Assembly (NCBI GenBank): GCA_942492835.1
Contig: OW818645.1
Coordinates: forward strand, 744,001 to 808,000
Length of the DNA stretch: 64,000 nucleotides
Direction of reading: 5' to 3'
Origin: GWB2-37-7 sp942492835
GTDB taxonomy: Bacteria; Bacillota; Clostridia; Lutisporales; Lutisporaceae
Made by a program: the position numbers and the translations under genes. Of this stretch, positions 47,502 to 56,322 are shown one piece after another (position 1 is the first letter of the stretch; each line of letters opens with the position of its first letter). The notes below the pieces were generated by a model. The model was given only the letters and a program-made list of their open reading frames with translations. It searched no databases and was not told the origin of the DNA.

Positions 47502-48053
47502 ATGTTCAAAAAACTTACAGTAATGGATTTAACAATGATTTCACTTTTCACTGCACTGATATGTATTTCCAGCTATATAAGAATTGATTTACCCTTTGGT
47601 GTCCCGTTAACTGCTCAAACCCTTGCAGTTATGCTTACAGGTAGTGTGCTAGCACCTCGTCAAGCTGCATTCAGCCTTATTACATATTTATTGTTGGGAA
47701 TAGCAGGCGCACCTATTTTTGCAGGAGGAGTAGCAGGCTTGCCTATAATCATGGGCAAAACAGGAGGTTATTTAATTGGTTTCCTTGTTGGGGCAGTTGT
47801 TATTTCACTAATTAAAGGCAAAAAAAGCGGCCTAATAAGAATAGGCCTAGCTAATATTATTGGTGGCATAGTAATTATCAACCTTTTTGGAGCTATTTGG
47901 TTGAATTATATTACAGGTATTGGCATGGTAAAGACTTTTATGGTGGGAGTCCTGCCATACATACCAGGGGACCTGTTTAAAGCTGCTGCAGCTACAGTAA
48001 TTGCAAATAGATTGAATAAATTTTTACGCTATAACAGCCAAAGGCAATATTAA
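47502..48053 (+). CDS. bioY: BioY biotin transporter S-component
   Basis: 183 residues, about six membrane helices, with the BioY signatures VPLTAQTLAVMLTG and YLLLGIAGAPIFAGG. It is the biotin-binding component of an ECF transporter. The ECF ATPases are not adjacent, so it probably uses shared ones. An AAGGGGG ribosome site precedes the ATG. Regulation by biotin through the upstream operator is expected. Confidence 0.95.
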   Translation: MFKKLTVMDLTMISLFTALICISSYIRIDLPFGVPLTAQTLAVMLTGSVLAPRQAAFSLITYLLLGIAGAPIFAGGVAGLPIIMGKTGGYLIGFLVGAVVISLIKGKKSGLIRIGLANIIGGIVIINLFGAIWLNYITGIGMVKTFMVGVLPYIPGDLFKAAAATVIANRLNKFLRYNSQRQY

Positions 48054-48056
48054 TAA

Positions 48057-48395
48057 TTATTTCATAATGAGCAAATCGCCCACTTCTATATTCTTATATT
48101 CAATGGTTCCTTCTGACATTTCAACTGTGATGTATGCTTTCTTTACGAAATTCACCATCCGCCATGGCTTAACGCCTTTTTTTAAGGCAATCACCTCATA
48201 GTCCATGTTTAGAAACACTACATCAATTGGGAACCTCATGAAGCATGTATGTATGCTATTGCAGGACAATAGCATCAAGCCTTCAGATTTATTCAATTTC
48301 TTTTTACCCATCAAGCCTTTGAATTTTTGCATAAAGCTGTCGGCAAGCTTTAGATTCTCTAATACTAGATTATCCTTTTTTACATTATACAACAT
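48057..48395 (-). CDS. DUF192 family protein
   Basis: 112 residues with DUF192 features: KLADSFMQKFKGLMGKK, SCNSIHTCFMRFPIDVVFLN and a YITVEMSEGT segment. The function is unknown. It follows tadC by 13 bp and is probably the last gene of the Tad transcript; DUF192 genes occur next to Tad loci in several bacteria. Here it lacks the usual signal peptide. Confidence 0.88.
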   Translation of the reverse strand: MLYNVKKDNLVLENLKLADSFMQKFKGLMGKKKLNKSEGLMLLSCNSIHTCFMRFPIDVVFLNMDYEVIALKKGVKPWRMVNFVKKAYITVEMSEGTIEYKNIEVGDLLIMK

Positions 48396-48408
48396 TACTA
48401 TTACCTCC

Positions 48409-49323
48409 TTAGCTGCTAAAAGCCTGCATTACTTTAATAAGTACAGGTCCCAGCAATACTATAAATATTGTTGGAAGTATGAAAACCACCATTGGAATAA
48501 GCATTTTTATTGGAGCCTTCATAGCCAACTCAGAAGCTCTTTGTCTTCTTTTCTGACGCATAAGATTAGACTGTATCCTTAACACATTGCCTATTGAAAC
48601 GCCAAGCTGATCCGCTTGAATAATAGCACCAACAAAGGTTATAAGGTTAGCTACAGGCACTCTTTCTATCATAGATTTTAGTGCATCTCGCTTGGATATT
48701 CCCATTTTCATTTCTTTTAGTGCTATAGAGAATTCTGATACCAAAACCCCTGACATTTTTTCTGCAAGCTTTGCCATTGCTCCATCAAAGCTAAGTCCTG
48801 CTTCAATCGATACAGTCAACAAATCTATTACGTCAGGAAGGCTTTTTTCAATTTCATGCTGTCTCTCCTGTATTAACTGTTTTAGATATAACCCGGGAAA
48901 TATATATGTAAATCCTACTAAGGCAGCAAGTATAAGCATTATTTTTGAAACAGGTACTGCAAATGCAATCCAAATTGAAATTACTCCTATAATTTCGATT
49001 ATAATTGCACCTATCTGCATTGTAATGCAGGAATTTGCATTAAGGTTCATAGGATTTCCTGCTTCTCTCATGGACTTGTCTAGCTGTTCTACATAGTACT
49101 TGGGAGTAACTCTTCCTATAAATCCACTTAATCCACCTACCATAGGCTGAATGAGCCTTTCATAAAACGTTCCTTCTATTAAGGTTGATTGCTTGTCATT
49201 TGATATAACAAATTTCTTAATCCTTTGCTGTATCTCAATCTTTTCTCTAAAAAACACATTCAACACCCAAAATACTGTGCAGCCTATGATAGTAAAAACT
49301 CCTAGTGTTATTAAAATAATCAT
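48409..49323 (-). CDS. tadC: Tad pilus inner-membrane protein TadC-like (type II secretion F domain)
   Basis: 304 residues, hydrophobic at both ends. It carries the T2SSF signature LPDVIDLLTVSIEAGLSFD and the conserved QADQLGVSIGNVLRIQS. It forms the membrane platform of the Flp pilus with TadB. It begins 2 bp after the tadB stop. Confidence 0.9.
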   Translation of the reverse strand: MIILITLGVFTIIGCTVFWVLNVFFREKIEIQQRIKKFVISNDKQSTLIEGTFYERLIQPMVGGLSGFIGRVTPKYYVEQLDKSMREAGNPMNLNANSCITMQIGAIIIEIIGVISIWIAFAVPVSKIMLILAALVGFTYIFPGLYLKQLIQERQHEIEKSLPDVIDLLTVSIEAGLSFDGAMAKLAEKMSGVLVSEFSIALKEMKMGISKRDALKSMIERVPVANLITFVGAIIQADQLGVSIGNVLRIQSNLMRQKRRQRASELAMKAPIKMLIPMVVFILPTIFIVLLGPVLIKVMQAFSS

Positions 49324-49325
49324 TG

Positions 49326-50291
49326 CTACACCTCGATTCTTATAATCTTACGAATAAACATCATTCCAATTAACTCCATAATCACAGAACCGCCAAGCAT
49401 CATCATACCTAAAGGTTCAGTAAATAACACCATAATGTAGCTTGGATTCAACGTAAATATTGCAAAGCCCAAAGCTAAAGGCAGCAGACCTACTATCATC
49501 CCCGAAATTTTTCCCTGAGCTGTTAATACACTTATTTCGCCCTTTATCTTTATTCTAGCTCTTATGGTATCAGAAATATTATCAAGTATTTCTGATAGGT
49601 TGCCTCCAATTTGTCTTTGTATAAGTACTGCTAGTATAACAAGCTTCATATCCTCACTCTGCACTCTGCCCGATAGACTTTCTAGAGCTGTTTCAGTATT
49701 AACACCTAGGTTTACTTCCTTAAGCAGCTGTTTAAACTCTAAAGATATTGGGGCAGGAAGCTCTTTTGATGCTACATCAACCGCTTGCATAAAGCTATAA
49801 CCTGCTTTTAGTGAATTAGAAAGCAACATGATTGTGTCCGGCAGCTGCTGGTCAATCTTCTTAAGTATAGTTTTCTTTTTTGACTTTACTATAAGAGTAG
49901 GTAGAAAAAATCCAGCAATTGCAAAAGGTAGTGCCAACGCTTTAATACTAAATATAATCAGTCCTAAGAATAAGAAGCCAATTGCAGTTATAAGCTCAAT
50001 TGTTATAAACTCTTCAACCTTAAGCATAATATGTGCTTGAATTATTTGTATTTCTAAGTTAACCATGTATTTGTTGCCAAGCTTACTTTTGCCTATTGTT
50101 CTACCAACAGTATTCAGTCCTTCTCTCCAAGGTATTCCAAAATCTTTCTCAGGCTTTTCTACATTCTTATCTGGATTTAAATAATGCTGCATTCGGTTGA
50201 CTATTTCACGCTTAGCAAAAAATATTGAATAAATTAAATATACAAGTAATAAAGTACTTATAAAGGATAAGAAAAAAATTGCTCCTAACAT
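49326..50291 (-). CDS. tadB: Tad pilus inner-membrane protein TadB-like
   Basis: 321 residues from the ATG at 50291, 9 nt after GGAG; an upstream TTG would overlap tadA. Typical motifs are LPDTIMLLSNSLKAGYSFMQ and QRQIGGNLSEILDNI, with membrane helices at both ends. It is the partner of TadC in the pilus assembly platform. Confidence 0.9.
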   Translation of the reverse strand: MLGAIFFLSFISTLLLVYLIYSIFFAKREIVNRMQHYLNPDKNVEKPEKDFGIPWREGLNTVGRTIGKSKLGNKYMVNLEIQIIQAHIMLKVEEFITIELITAIGFLFLGLIIFSIKALALPFAIAGFFLPTLIVKSKKKTILKKIDQQLPDTIMLLSNSLKAGYSFMQAVDVASKELPAPISLEFKQLLKEVNLGVNTETALESLSGRVQSEDMKLVILAVLIQRQIGGNLSEILDNISDTIRARIKIKGEISVLTAQGKISGMIVGLLPLALGFAIFTLNPSYIMVLFTEPLGMMMLGGSVIMELIGMMFIRKIIRIEV

Positions 50292-50319
50292 TTGCCACCA
50301 CTCCAATATGGATAAATTT

Positions 50320-51660
50320 TTAATCAAATAAATTTGCAGGCAAGTGCATTCTTGTATTTATAAGCTTATCCATAAACTTTGGTCTGATGCCGGTTGCCTT
50401 AAACTGCCCATTTACTTTACCTTTATCATCAATACCAGTCTCAACAAACACAAATATATCCTGCAAAGTGATAATATCTCTTTCTATGCCCTGTACCTCT
50501 GTAATATGTGTAATCTTTCTACTTCCATCCTTCATTCTTGATTGCTGTACAATTACATCAATAGCTGAGGATACTTGCTCTCTTATTGCTCTTACAGGCA
50601 AGTCCATACCTGACATCAGTACCATTGTCTCTAATCTTGACAGCATATCTCTTGGTGAATTGGCGTGACCAGTTGTCAAGGAGCCATCATGCCCTGTATT
50701 CATAGCCTGCAGCATATCTAAGGCTTCTCCGCCTCTAACCTCACCGATTACTATTCTATCTGGTCTCATTCTTAATGAGTTCTTAACCAGCTCTCTTATA
50801 GTTATTGCTCCCTTGCCTTCAACATTGGCTGCCTTGCTTTCCAGCCTCACTACGTGATCCTGCCTAAGTTGAAGTTCTGCAGCATCCTCTATTGTTACAA
50901 TACGCTCATTATCTGGTATAAAGGAAGAAAGCACATTTAGAGTTGTGGTTTTACCACTTCCTGTACCACCAGAAACAACAATGTTTAGTCTCGCTTTTAT
51001 ACATGCCTCTATAAACAAAGCCATTTCAGGAGTAAGAGTTCCATACCCTGTTAAGTTGCTCATTTCTAGAGGTTTTTTTGAAAACTTACGTATGGTTATA
51101 GATGGACCGTCAATAGCAAGGGGAGGTATAATAGCATTTACTCTAGAACCATCAGGCAGTCTTGCATCAACCATAGGTGAGCTTTCATCAATTCTTCTGC
51201 CAAGTGGTGATACAATCTTTTCTATTATCCTCATTACATGCTTATTATCTTCAAAGCTTGCATCTGTAAGCTGAAGCTTCCCGCTTCTTTCTACATATAC
51301 TTGTTTGGGTCCATTTACCATTACTTCAGATACGCTCTCATCCATCAAAAATCTACTTATTGGTCCAAAGCCTATGGTTTCATCAATAATATAATTTATA
51401 ATATCTTGTTTTTCTGTTCTGGATATATATATTTCCTTCTCTTTTAATGTTTCTTCAACGATTTCTGCTATTTGAGAATTTACTTTGCTTTCTTCATTAA
51501 TATTATTCAACAGACTTGAATCTACTTTTTCTATTATTTTTTTATGTATCAATCCTTTTACTTCAGCATATGGATCTTCTTTTTTTAATTCCTTTAAATT
51601 TTGCTTTCCCTCATTGTGTACTTCTCCCTTTTCCTGCTCTATTCTTTTTAATAGACTCAT
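50320..51660 (-). CDS. tadA: Tad pilus assembly ATPase TadA/CpaF
   Basis: 446 residues from the ATG at 51660 (AGAGGTG just upstream). It has Walker A VSGGTGSGKTTTLN, the Asp box IVTIEDAAELQL, Walker B RPDRIVIGEVRGGEALDML and the His box TGHDGSLTTGHANS. It is the hexameric secretion ATPase that powers pilus assembly. Confidence 0.95.
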   Translation of the reverse strand: MSLLKRIEQEKGEVHNEGKQNLKELKKEDPYAEVKGLIHKKIIEKVDSSLLNNINEESKVNSQIAEIVEETLKEKEIYISRTEKQDIINYIIDETIGFGPISRFLMDESVSEVMVNGPKQVYVERSGKLQLTDASFEDNKHVMRIIEKIVSPLGRRIDESSPMVDARLPDGSRVNAIIPPLAIDGPSITIRKFSKKPLEMSNLTGYGTLTPEMALFIEACIKARLNIVVSGGTGSGKTTTLNVLSSFIPDNERIVTIEDAAELQLRQDHVVRLESKAANVEGKGAITIRELVKNSLRMRPDRIVIGEVRGGEALDMLQAMNTGHDGSLTTGHANSPRDMLSRLETMVLMSGMDLPVRAIREQVSSAIDVIVQQSRMKDGSRKITHITEVQGIERDIITLQDIFVFVETGIDDKGKVNGQFKATGIRPKFMDKLINTRMHLPANLFD

Positions 51661-51726
51661 TTTTGTCACCTCTTGTACACATTTAAAATTTCAACTAAAT
51701 CAGACAAGAAAGCCTGATTCTACAAG

Positions 51727-52917
51727 CTAACTTATTTTGAATATGCTTTGCTTCGGTTTTTCACCTTGTACAATTGTTTGTGCAAGCTTGTAAATACGTT
51801 TTGATACAGCAGATGATCTTCTATGAGATACCAAGGGATGTCCATTATTAACTGAGATTGCAACAGAAGCCAGATCCTCAGGAATAATTGCCCAAAGATC
51901 AACATTTAATGCAGCTTTAAAATCCAAATGCTTAATACCAAAGCTTTCATTGGATTTATTCACTACTACTCTAACCTTTTCATTTGAATAGTTAAGGGTC
52001 TTCATAACCTCTAGCCCAATTTTAGTATTTTTAATAGATGGAAGATCCAGTGTAGATATATATAATATAGTATCAGATTCATCCAAGGCAGTTATTACTG
52101 TATCATCAAAGCCTTGAGCTGTATCGATAATTATATAGTCAAATCTGCCCTTCAATATCTCTATAATTTTCTTTATATGCTCTGAATTAACATATTCAGC
52201 GTTTTCTGGCTTTGTTGGAGCAGCTAGAACCTTAACTCCTGAATAATGAGTCAGCATGTATTCTTCTATCATGTCATTTTCATACTCTACATTGCTTATG
52301 TCTTTTATAAGCTCTGTAATGGTATTCTTTACATATAAATTAAGACTAATAGCTACATCTCCAAACTGTAAATCAAAGTCCAAAAGTGCTACCTTTTTGT
52401 TTGTAGTAACTGCTATTGCTACAGCTAAATTAGTAGCAATTGTTGTCTTTCCTACACCGCCTTTAGTGGAAAAAACGCTTATTACTTTTGTTTGCAGCTT
52501 TGATGAAGAAATAGGATTAGTTATCTTTTTCTTTTTTGCTTGATCTGATTGAAAAACCCTTCTTATAGTTTCTATCAGTTCATTCACGCCAAAGGGCTTT
52601 GTAACATAATCTCTTGCTCCAGCTGACATAGCTTTTTTTATATATTCTCTCTCACCTTGAATTGACATCATGATTATAGAGCCTTCTAAGCCCTCGTCTG
52701 TTATTGTTTTAGTTGCTTTTATGCCATCCATTTCCGGCATGTTAATATCCATAAGTATAACATCCGGTCTCATTTCTCTTGCCAATTCAACAGCTTCTAC
52801 ACCGTTTTGAGCTTCACCAATTATTTCTATTGACTCTTCATAGCCAAATATAGCATGGATATTCTCACGTGTTTGTTCAGAGTCGTCAGCTATAATAACC
52901 CTTATCTTTCTTTCCAT
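51727..52917 (-). CDS. CpaE-like MinD ATPase fused to response-regulator receiver domain
   Basis: 396 residues. Residues ~1-125 form a receiver domain with a complete phosphorylation site (VIIADDSEQ; Asp in DVILMDINMPEMDG; Lys in YVTKPFG). After a short linker comes a ParA/MinD-type ATPase with the deviant Walker A STKGGVGKTTIATNLA. CpaE proteins help place or regulate Tad pili. Unlike many CpaE receivers, this one keeps the phosphoacceptor Asp, so it may respond to a sensor kinase encoded elsewhere. Confidence 0.92.
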   Translation of the reverse strand: MERKIRVIIADDSEQTRENIHAIFGYEESIEIIGEAQNGVEAVELAREMRPDVILMDINMPEMDGIKATKTITDEGLEGSIIMMSIQGEREYIKKAMSAGARDYVTKPFGVNELIETIRRVFQSDQAKKKKITNPISSSKLQTKVISVFSTKGGVGKTTIATNLAVAIAVTTNKKVALLDFDLQFGDVAISLNLYVKNTITELIKDISNVEYENDMIEEYMLTHYSGVKVLAAPTKPENAEYVNSEHIKKIIEILKGRFDYIIIDTAQGFDDTVITALDESDTILYISTLDLPSIKNTKIGLEVMKTLNYSNEKVRVVVNKSNESFGIKHLDFKAALNVDLWAIIPEDLASVAISVNNGHPLVSHRRSSAVSKRIYKLAQTIVQGEKPKQSIFKIS

Positions 52918-52939
52918 TATGCCACCCTCTTATCAATAT

Positions 52940-52981
52940 ATATCGCACTAAACAATTTACATTTATTAAATAGTGCGATAT
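52940..52981. repeat. 42-nt palindromic intergenic element, copy 3 (perfect arms)
   Basis: ATATCGCACTA and TAGTGCGATAT form perfect 11-bp arms around the 20-nt core AACAATTTACATTTATTAAA. It lies between the CpaB-like and CpaE-like genes of the Tad locus. Confidence 0.85.
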
Positions 52982-53032
52982 GTTTTCTTCTGTTTATATA
53001 ACACACAAATTTCATTAATTTGTGTGTTATAT

Positions 53033-53776
53033 CTATAATTCCGATTTACTCTTTGGTGTCATTAAATCATCTCTGATTACACCTGGTGTAGTTATAATTG
53101 AATCATCCTTTGCAGGTCGTAATACAAGTCTTAAGGTTCCGCTTTCTTCAGAAAGTACCAGTTTCTCTGTATCTAGCAAGGATAAAGCCAACGTAACACT
53201 AGTAGACAGCTCACCTTCTATCTTGCTTTCTTCCTCCATATTTCTGCCGATACCAAGAATCTGTACATTTTGCAGCAGCACCTTAGTATACTTTGGATAA
53301 GAAACCTTTTTCCCATTTAACTCCTTATCCTTTTCTTCGTAAGTTGCAATGATGTCAACAAAGTCTCCAGGAGTCAAAAATGAAGATACCTGAGAGATTT
53401 CATTCACTGATATAGCAACTGCTCTCATACCCTTTGGTATTACATAGGTCATAGTAGTCATTTTTTCTTCAAACAAACGCTCTATCAGTATAGGCTCACC
53501 TTTAACAATTCGTTCTTTTGTCATCTTGCCTATTATTTCATTTTTATCAGATATCCCTATTGGAAGTGTAATATCTAAAGGAACCTTGACTTGGGTTATC
53601 ATTTTATCAGTTATTACTACCTTTGCAGCAATATCCTCCACTGCTACATATGCTAGCTTTGTTTTAGATGTATTGCTTGTACTATCAACGCCGGATAAAT
53701 ATAGATAAATTAAAAAGCTTGTAATAAGTGCTGCCCCAATTGCAATAATTGCAATTTTTTTGTTGATATTCTCCAT
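53033..53776 (-). CDS. CpaB/RcpC-like SAF-domain pilus protein
   Basis: 247 residues from the ATG at 53776 (AAAGG 9 nt upstream). An N-terminal membrane anchor (KIAIIAIGAALITSFLIYLY) is followed by an SAF domain (VAVEDIAAKVVITDKMI) and the RcpC segment MRAVAISVNEISQVSSFLTP then GDFVDIIAT. It belongs to the envelope part of Tad machines and is also found in Gram-positive loci. Confidence 0.92.
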   Translation of the reverse strand: MENINKKIAIIAIGAALITSFLIYLYLSGVDSTSNTSKTKLAYVAVEDIAAKVVITDKMITQVKVPLDITLPIGISDKNEIIGKMTKERIVKGEPILIERLFEEKMTTMTYVIPKGMRAVAISVNEISQVSSFLTPGDFVDIIATYEEKDKELNGKKVSYPKYTKVLLQNVQILGIGRNMEEESKIEGELSTSVTLALSLLDTEKLVLSEESGTLRLVLRPAKDDSIITTPGVIRDDLMTPKSKSEL

Positions 53777-53796
53777 GACTCCCACCCTTTCAATTG

Positions 53797-54741
53797 TTAC
53801 TCAACAAGTTTTACACCTGACATCCCATAATCAGTAGCAGTTTGATCTATCTTACCCTGTCCCAAGGTCTTGATAAACGTCCCTTTAATTTCTGTACTGC
53901 CGGCATCATATATTATTTCCTCTAGGAAAAAACTTGCAAAGCCCATTATTTTAACAGTGCTTCTTCCTGGGATGTCAAATGAATCTATAACAGGTATCAC
54001 AATAAGTCTAGGGCAATCCTTTTGAAGCTTAGTCAAATCGTGGCTAGTGCAGGCATCCTGGTTTAAAATATACCTAACACCCTCATAGGTTGGACCAGAC
54101 ATGTTTCCAGGCTCTGTATCTAAATCTTCACCAATTGCAATTAAATCCCCAATCTCCAATTCCCCATTATATCCATATTGTAAGTTGTTTCTATAGTTTG
54201 TTGCACCTGTGCCGCCTAAGGCTAGAGCCCCATAGTTGCCTGTATACGCACCCCCGGCACCCTTTTTAAGGGTATAGGTTTTACCAAACTCAAAGTTTTG
54301 TTGTTCTACGGCAAATGGTCTAATACCATCAGTTGCTACAATAGCCCCTATTTTTGCACTTGCCTTGGCCTGTACCACTGCATCTGTAATGTTAAAAATC
54401 CTTGCGAAATACATCTGTACTTTTTTATTTGTTGTTACAGTAATTGTTTTATTACTATCCGTTATATTGATTACTAAATCGGTAGGACTAACATTATTAA
54501 GCTCTGCGTAGCGATAAGCTTCTGTAAGCATTGCTGATTCTCCATTTGGATAATCCTGCATTGCAGCTAAGGCTATAGCATCAACTGCATTTTGCAATCT
54601 GCTTTTCTCTAGATACATCATTCCTGCATCTGTTATAAAGGCTAACATTCCTATAAACATAGTTGAAGTTAGTAAGAAAATGATAGCACTATTTCCATTT
54701 TTATTTTTCAAACATTTAAGTATCTTTTCTATCTTTTTCAC
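53797..54741 (-). CDS. TadG-like pilus assembly protein
   Basis: 314 residues, GTG start. The N terminus has the TadE/G-like helix (NGNSAIIFLLTSTMFIGML) followed by DAGMMYLEKSRLQNAVDAIA, as in putative Flp pilus assembly TadG proteins. The rest is an extracellular domain without clear motifs. It follows tadE by 2 bp. Confidence 0.87.
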   Translation of the reverse strand: MKKIEKILKCLKNKNGNSAIIFLLTSTMFIGMLAFITDAGMMYLEKSRLQNAVDAIALAAMQDYPNGESAMLTEAYRYAELNNVSPTDLVINITDSNKTITVTTNKKVQMYFARIFNITDAVVQAKASAKIGAIVATDGIRPFAVEQQNFEFGKTYTLKKGAGGAYTGNYGALALGGTGATNYRNNLQYGYNGELEIGDLIAIGEDLDTEPGNMSGPTYEGVRYILNQDACTSHDLTKLQKDCPRLIVIPVIDSFDIPGRSTVKIMGFASFFLEEIIYDAGSTEIKGTFIKTLGQGKIDQTATDYGMSGVKLVE

Positions 54742-54743
54742 TG

Positions 54744-55124
54744 CTATTCCACCCTCATGTACGTATTTGTTTCCACATAAAATGGGTTGGGTAAAATGCT
54801 CTGAATTATGGGTGCATATATTACAATCTTGTACCTAATTTTAACTCCTACATCATCTCCAGTATTTCTTACTCCCGAAGGAGTTATAGTTATCTGAAGA
54901 TTTGCCAAATCTAGCAGACCAGATTTATCATAAACATTTTGTACTATTTCATCATCACTTTTGCCTACAGCTGCCATTCTGGCACTTTCCCTTCCTGTGT
55001 AGGTTATCAGTAGGTAAGAGCCAAATATTCTGGAAAACTCAAACATTCCCATAAGCAGCAGAATTATTACAGGTAATATAAGTGCAGTTTCTACTATAGA
55101 TTGTCCTTTTTTATTTAGCTTCAT
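54744..55124 (-). CDS. tadE: TadE-like pseudopilin
   Basis: 126 residues from the ATG at 55124 (GAGGG 8 nt upstream; an earlier in-frame start lacks one). The prepilin-like site is KKG/QSIVETALILPVIIL with Glu at +5. TadE pseudopilins are minor components needed for Flp pilus assembly. Confidence 0.9.
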   Translation of the reverse strand: MKLNKKGQSIVETALILPVIILLLMGMFEFSRIFGSYLLITYTGRESARMAAVGKSDDEIVQNVYDKSGLLDLANLQITITPSGVRNTGDDVGVKIRYKIVIYAPIIQSILPNPFYVETNTYMRVE

Positions 55125-55174
55125 AAGTATTACCCTCATTTCCACGAATTTCAATTCTGCTTATTTAGCAAAAT

Positions 55175-55203
55175 GACCCTACCTGATGTCTACAAGTAGG
55201 GCC
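55175..55203 (-). terminator. Probable weak terminator/attenuator after the pilin gene
   Basis: Minus strand GGCCCTAC and GTAGGGTC (one G-U) form an 8-bp stem with a 13-nt loop followed by ATTTTG. It may stop part of the pilin transcription so that pilin mRNA exceeds the assembly-gene mRNA. Confidence 0.5.
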
Positions 55204-55271
55204 TTATCCTAACCTCAAGTATATGCCTCTTAATTGATCTATATGTTTTGCACTAAACATATTATAATCAA

Positions 55272-55466
55272 TTATGTTGCTGGAGTAGTTAGTTTTGTTG
55301 TTATTTCTTTAAATTTATTTGAAATTGCTGTTCCAAGTGGTGTTATTGCCAACATTACTACTATAGCTATAAAAGCTATAATCAGAACATACTCTACCAT
55401 GCCTTGTCCTCTTTTATTCTTCAGATTGCACATCATGTTGAAATATGAATTATATAATTTTGTCAA
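55272..55466 (-). CDS. Flp-type pilin 1
   Basis: 64 residues, TTG start with GGAGG 8 nt upstream. Flp prepilin motif KNKRG/QGMVEYVLIIAF with Glu at +5 and Tyr at +6, followed by one hydrophobic helix and a short polar tail. It is nearly the same as pilin 2 and would be the structural subunit of the pilus after cleavage by a prepilin peptidase not found in the window. Confidence 0.92.
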   Translation of the reverse strand: MTKLYNSYFNMMCNLKNKRGQGMVEYVLIIAFIAIVVMLAITPLGTAISNKFKEITTKLTTPAT

Positions 55467-55722
55467 AGCTATATCCTCCTTACAGTTTTATTTTAAACAT
55501 ATATTATGTATACTAGTTTTATCAACTACTACTTATGGTTGCAGTAAATTTACTAAACCTGTTGCTATTCTATTTTCTATTGGAGTTAAGCTGCTACTAT
55601 TAATGCCGTGCAATGAGAGCTAAAGTAAAAATACATCTTACCAAGTCATATCCTTTATTATTCTGAATATTCCATATTCTTACTATATATATATCATCAT
55701 GTTCTCTACTACAATCAATTGT

Positions 55723-55914
55723 CTATGTTTGAGGAACTAATTTACCTGTTATTTCTGTAAACTTAGCAGCAATTGCTGTTCCAAGTGGTGTAATTGCTAG
55801 CATAACAACTATTGCGATAAAAGCTATAATTAGTACATATTCAACCATACCTTGTCCTTTTTTATTCTTTAGGTTACACTTCATGTTGAAATACACATTG
55901 TATAACTTTGTCAT
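55723..55914 (-). CDS. Flp-type pilin 2
   Basis: 63 residues from the ATG at 55914, preceded by GAAGGAGG; the frame opens earlier but without a ribosome site. Motif KNKKG/QGMVEYVLIIAF. About 52 of the first 60 residues match pilin 1, with differences mostly in the tail, pointing to tandem duplication. It is the first gene of the Tad block. Confidence 0.92.
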   Translation of the reverse strand: MTKLYNVYFNMKCNLKNKKGQGMVEYVLIIAFIAIVVMLAITPLGTAIAAKFTEITGKLVPQT

Positions 55915-55971
55915 TATTTTATCCTCCTTCAATCCTTTACTTTGTGATTTAATTATATAGCTGCAAGTCAT

Positions 55972-56322
55972 ACCTTACTATCCGTCAATTGTCTCAATTT
56001 TAATAGAGTGACTAATCTACCACGTTTGGGTAGAAGTACCTATGTAAACTACATAAATAAACATAAAGTCCTATAAATATGCAAAAATAACCCCGAAATT
56101 TAGAGTTCTTTCTACGAATATATATATTTATAATTATGGACAGTCTATACAAGTTGCTCTTGAAATATCTCTTCTTTATCTACCTTCTTATAAATCTCAC
56201 CTTTCAAATTTATTTCTACAGCTATTTACAGTATAAGACTATAAAGTTTAAAATATATATTGAACAAGTTGTTATTAATCTTTTGGCAATAATAATATTA
56301 TAAAGCAATTGGAGGTTTAAAA
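55972..56322. other. Divergent intergenic region upstream of the pilins
   Basis: About 350 bp between the pilin 2 gene and a plus-strand gene. It is AT-rich and probably holds promoters in both directions. I looked for c-di-GMP riboswitch motifs and saw none. A weak inverted repeat (CTACC/GGTAG around 56018-56034) is the only structure noted. Confidence 0.4.

Noticed and set aside
48409..51660. Type II secretion or classical type IV pilus system
   Set aside because: The F-domain proteins are split into the TadB/TadC pair, the ATPase is of CpaF type and the pilins are short Flp type, so the Tad assignment fits better.
55245..55275. Possible fourth copy of the 42-nt palindromic element (GCACTAAACA)
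   Set aside because: Only about ten bases match; the core and the second arm are missing.
55972..56322. c-di-GMP riboswitch upstream of the pilin genes
   Set aside because: Such riboswitches often precede pili in Clostridia, but none of the conserved GEMM blocks could be found in the leader.
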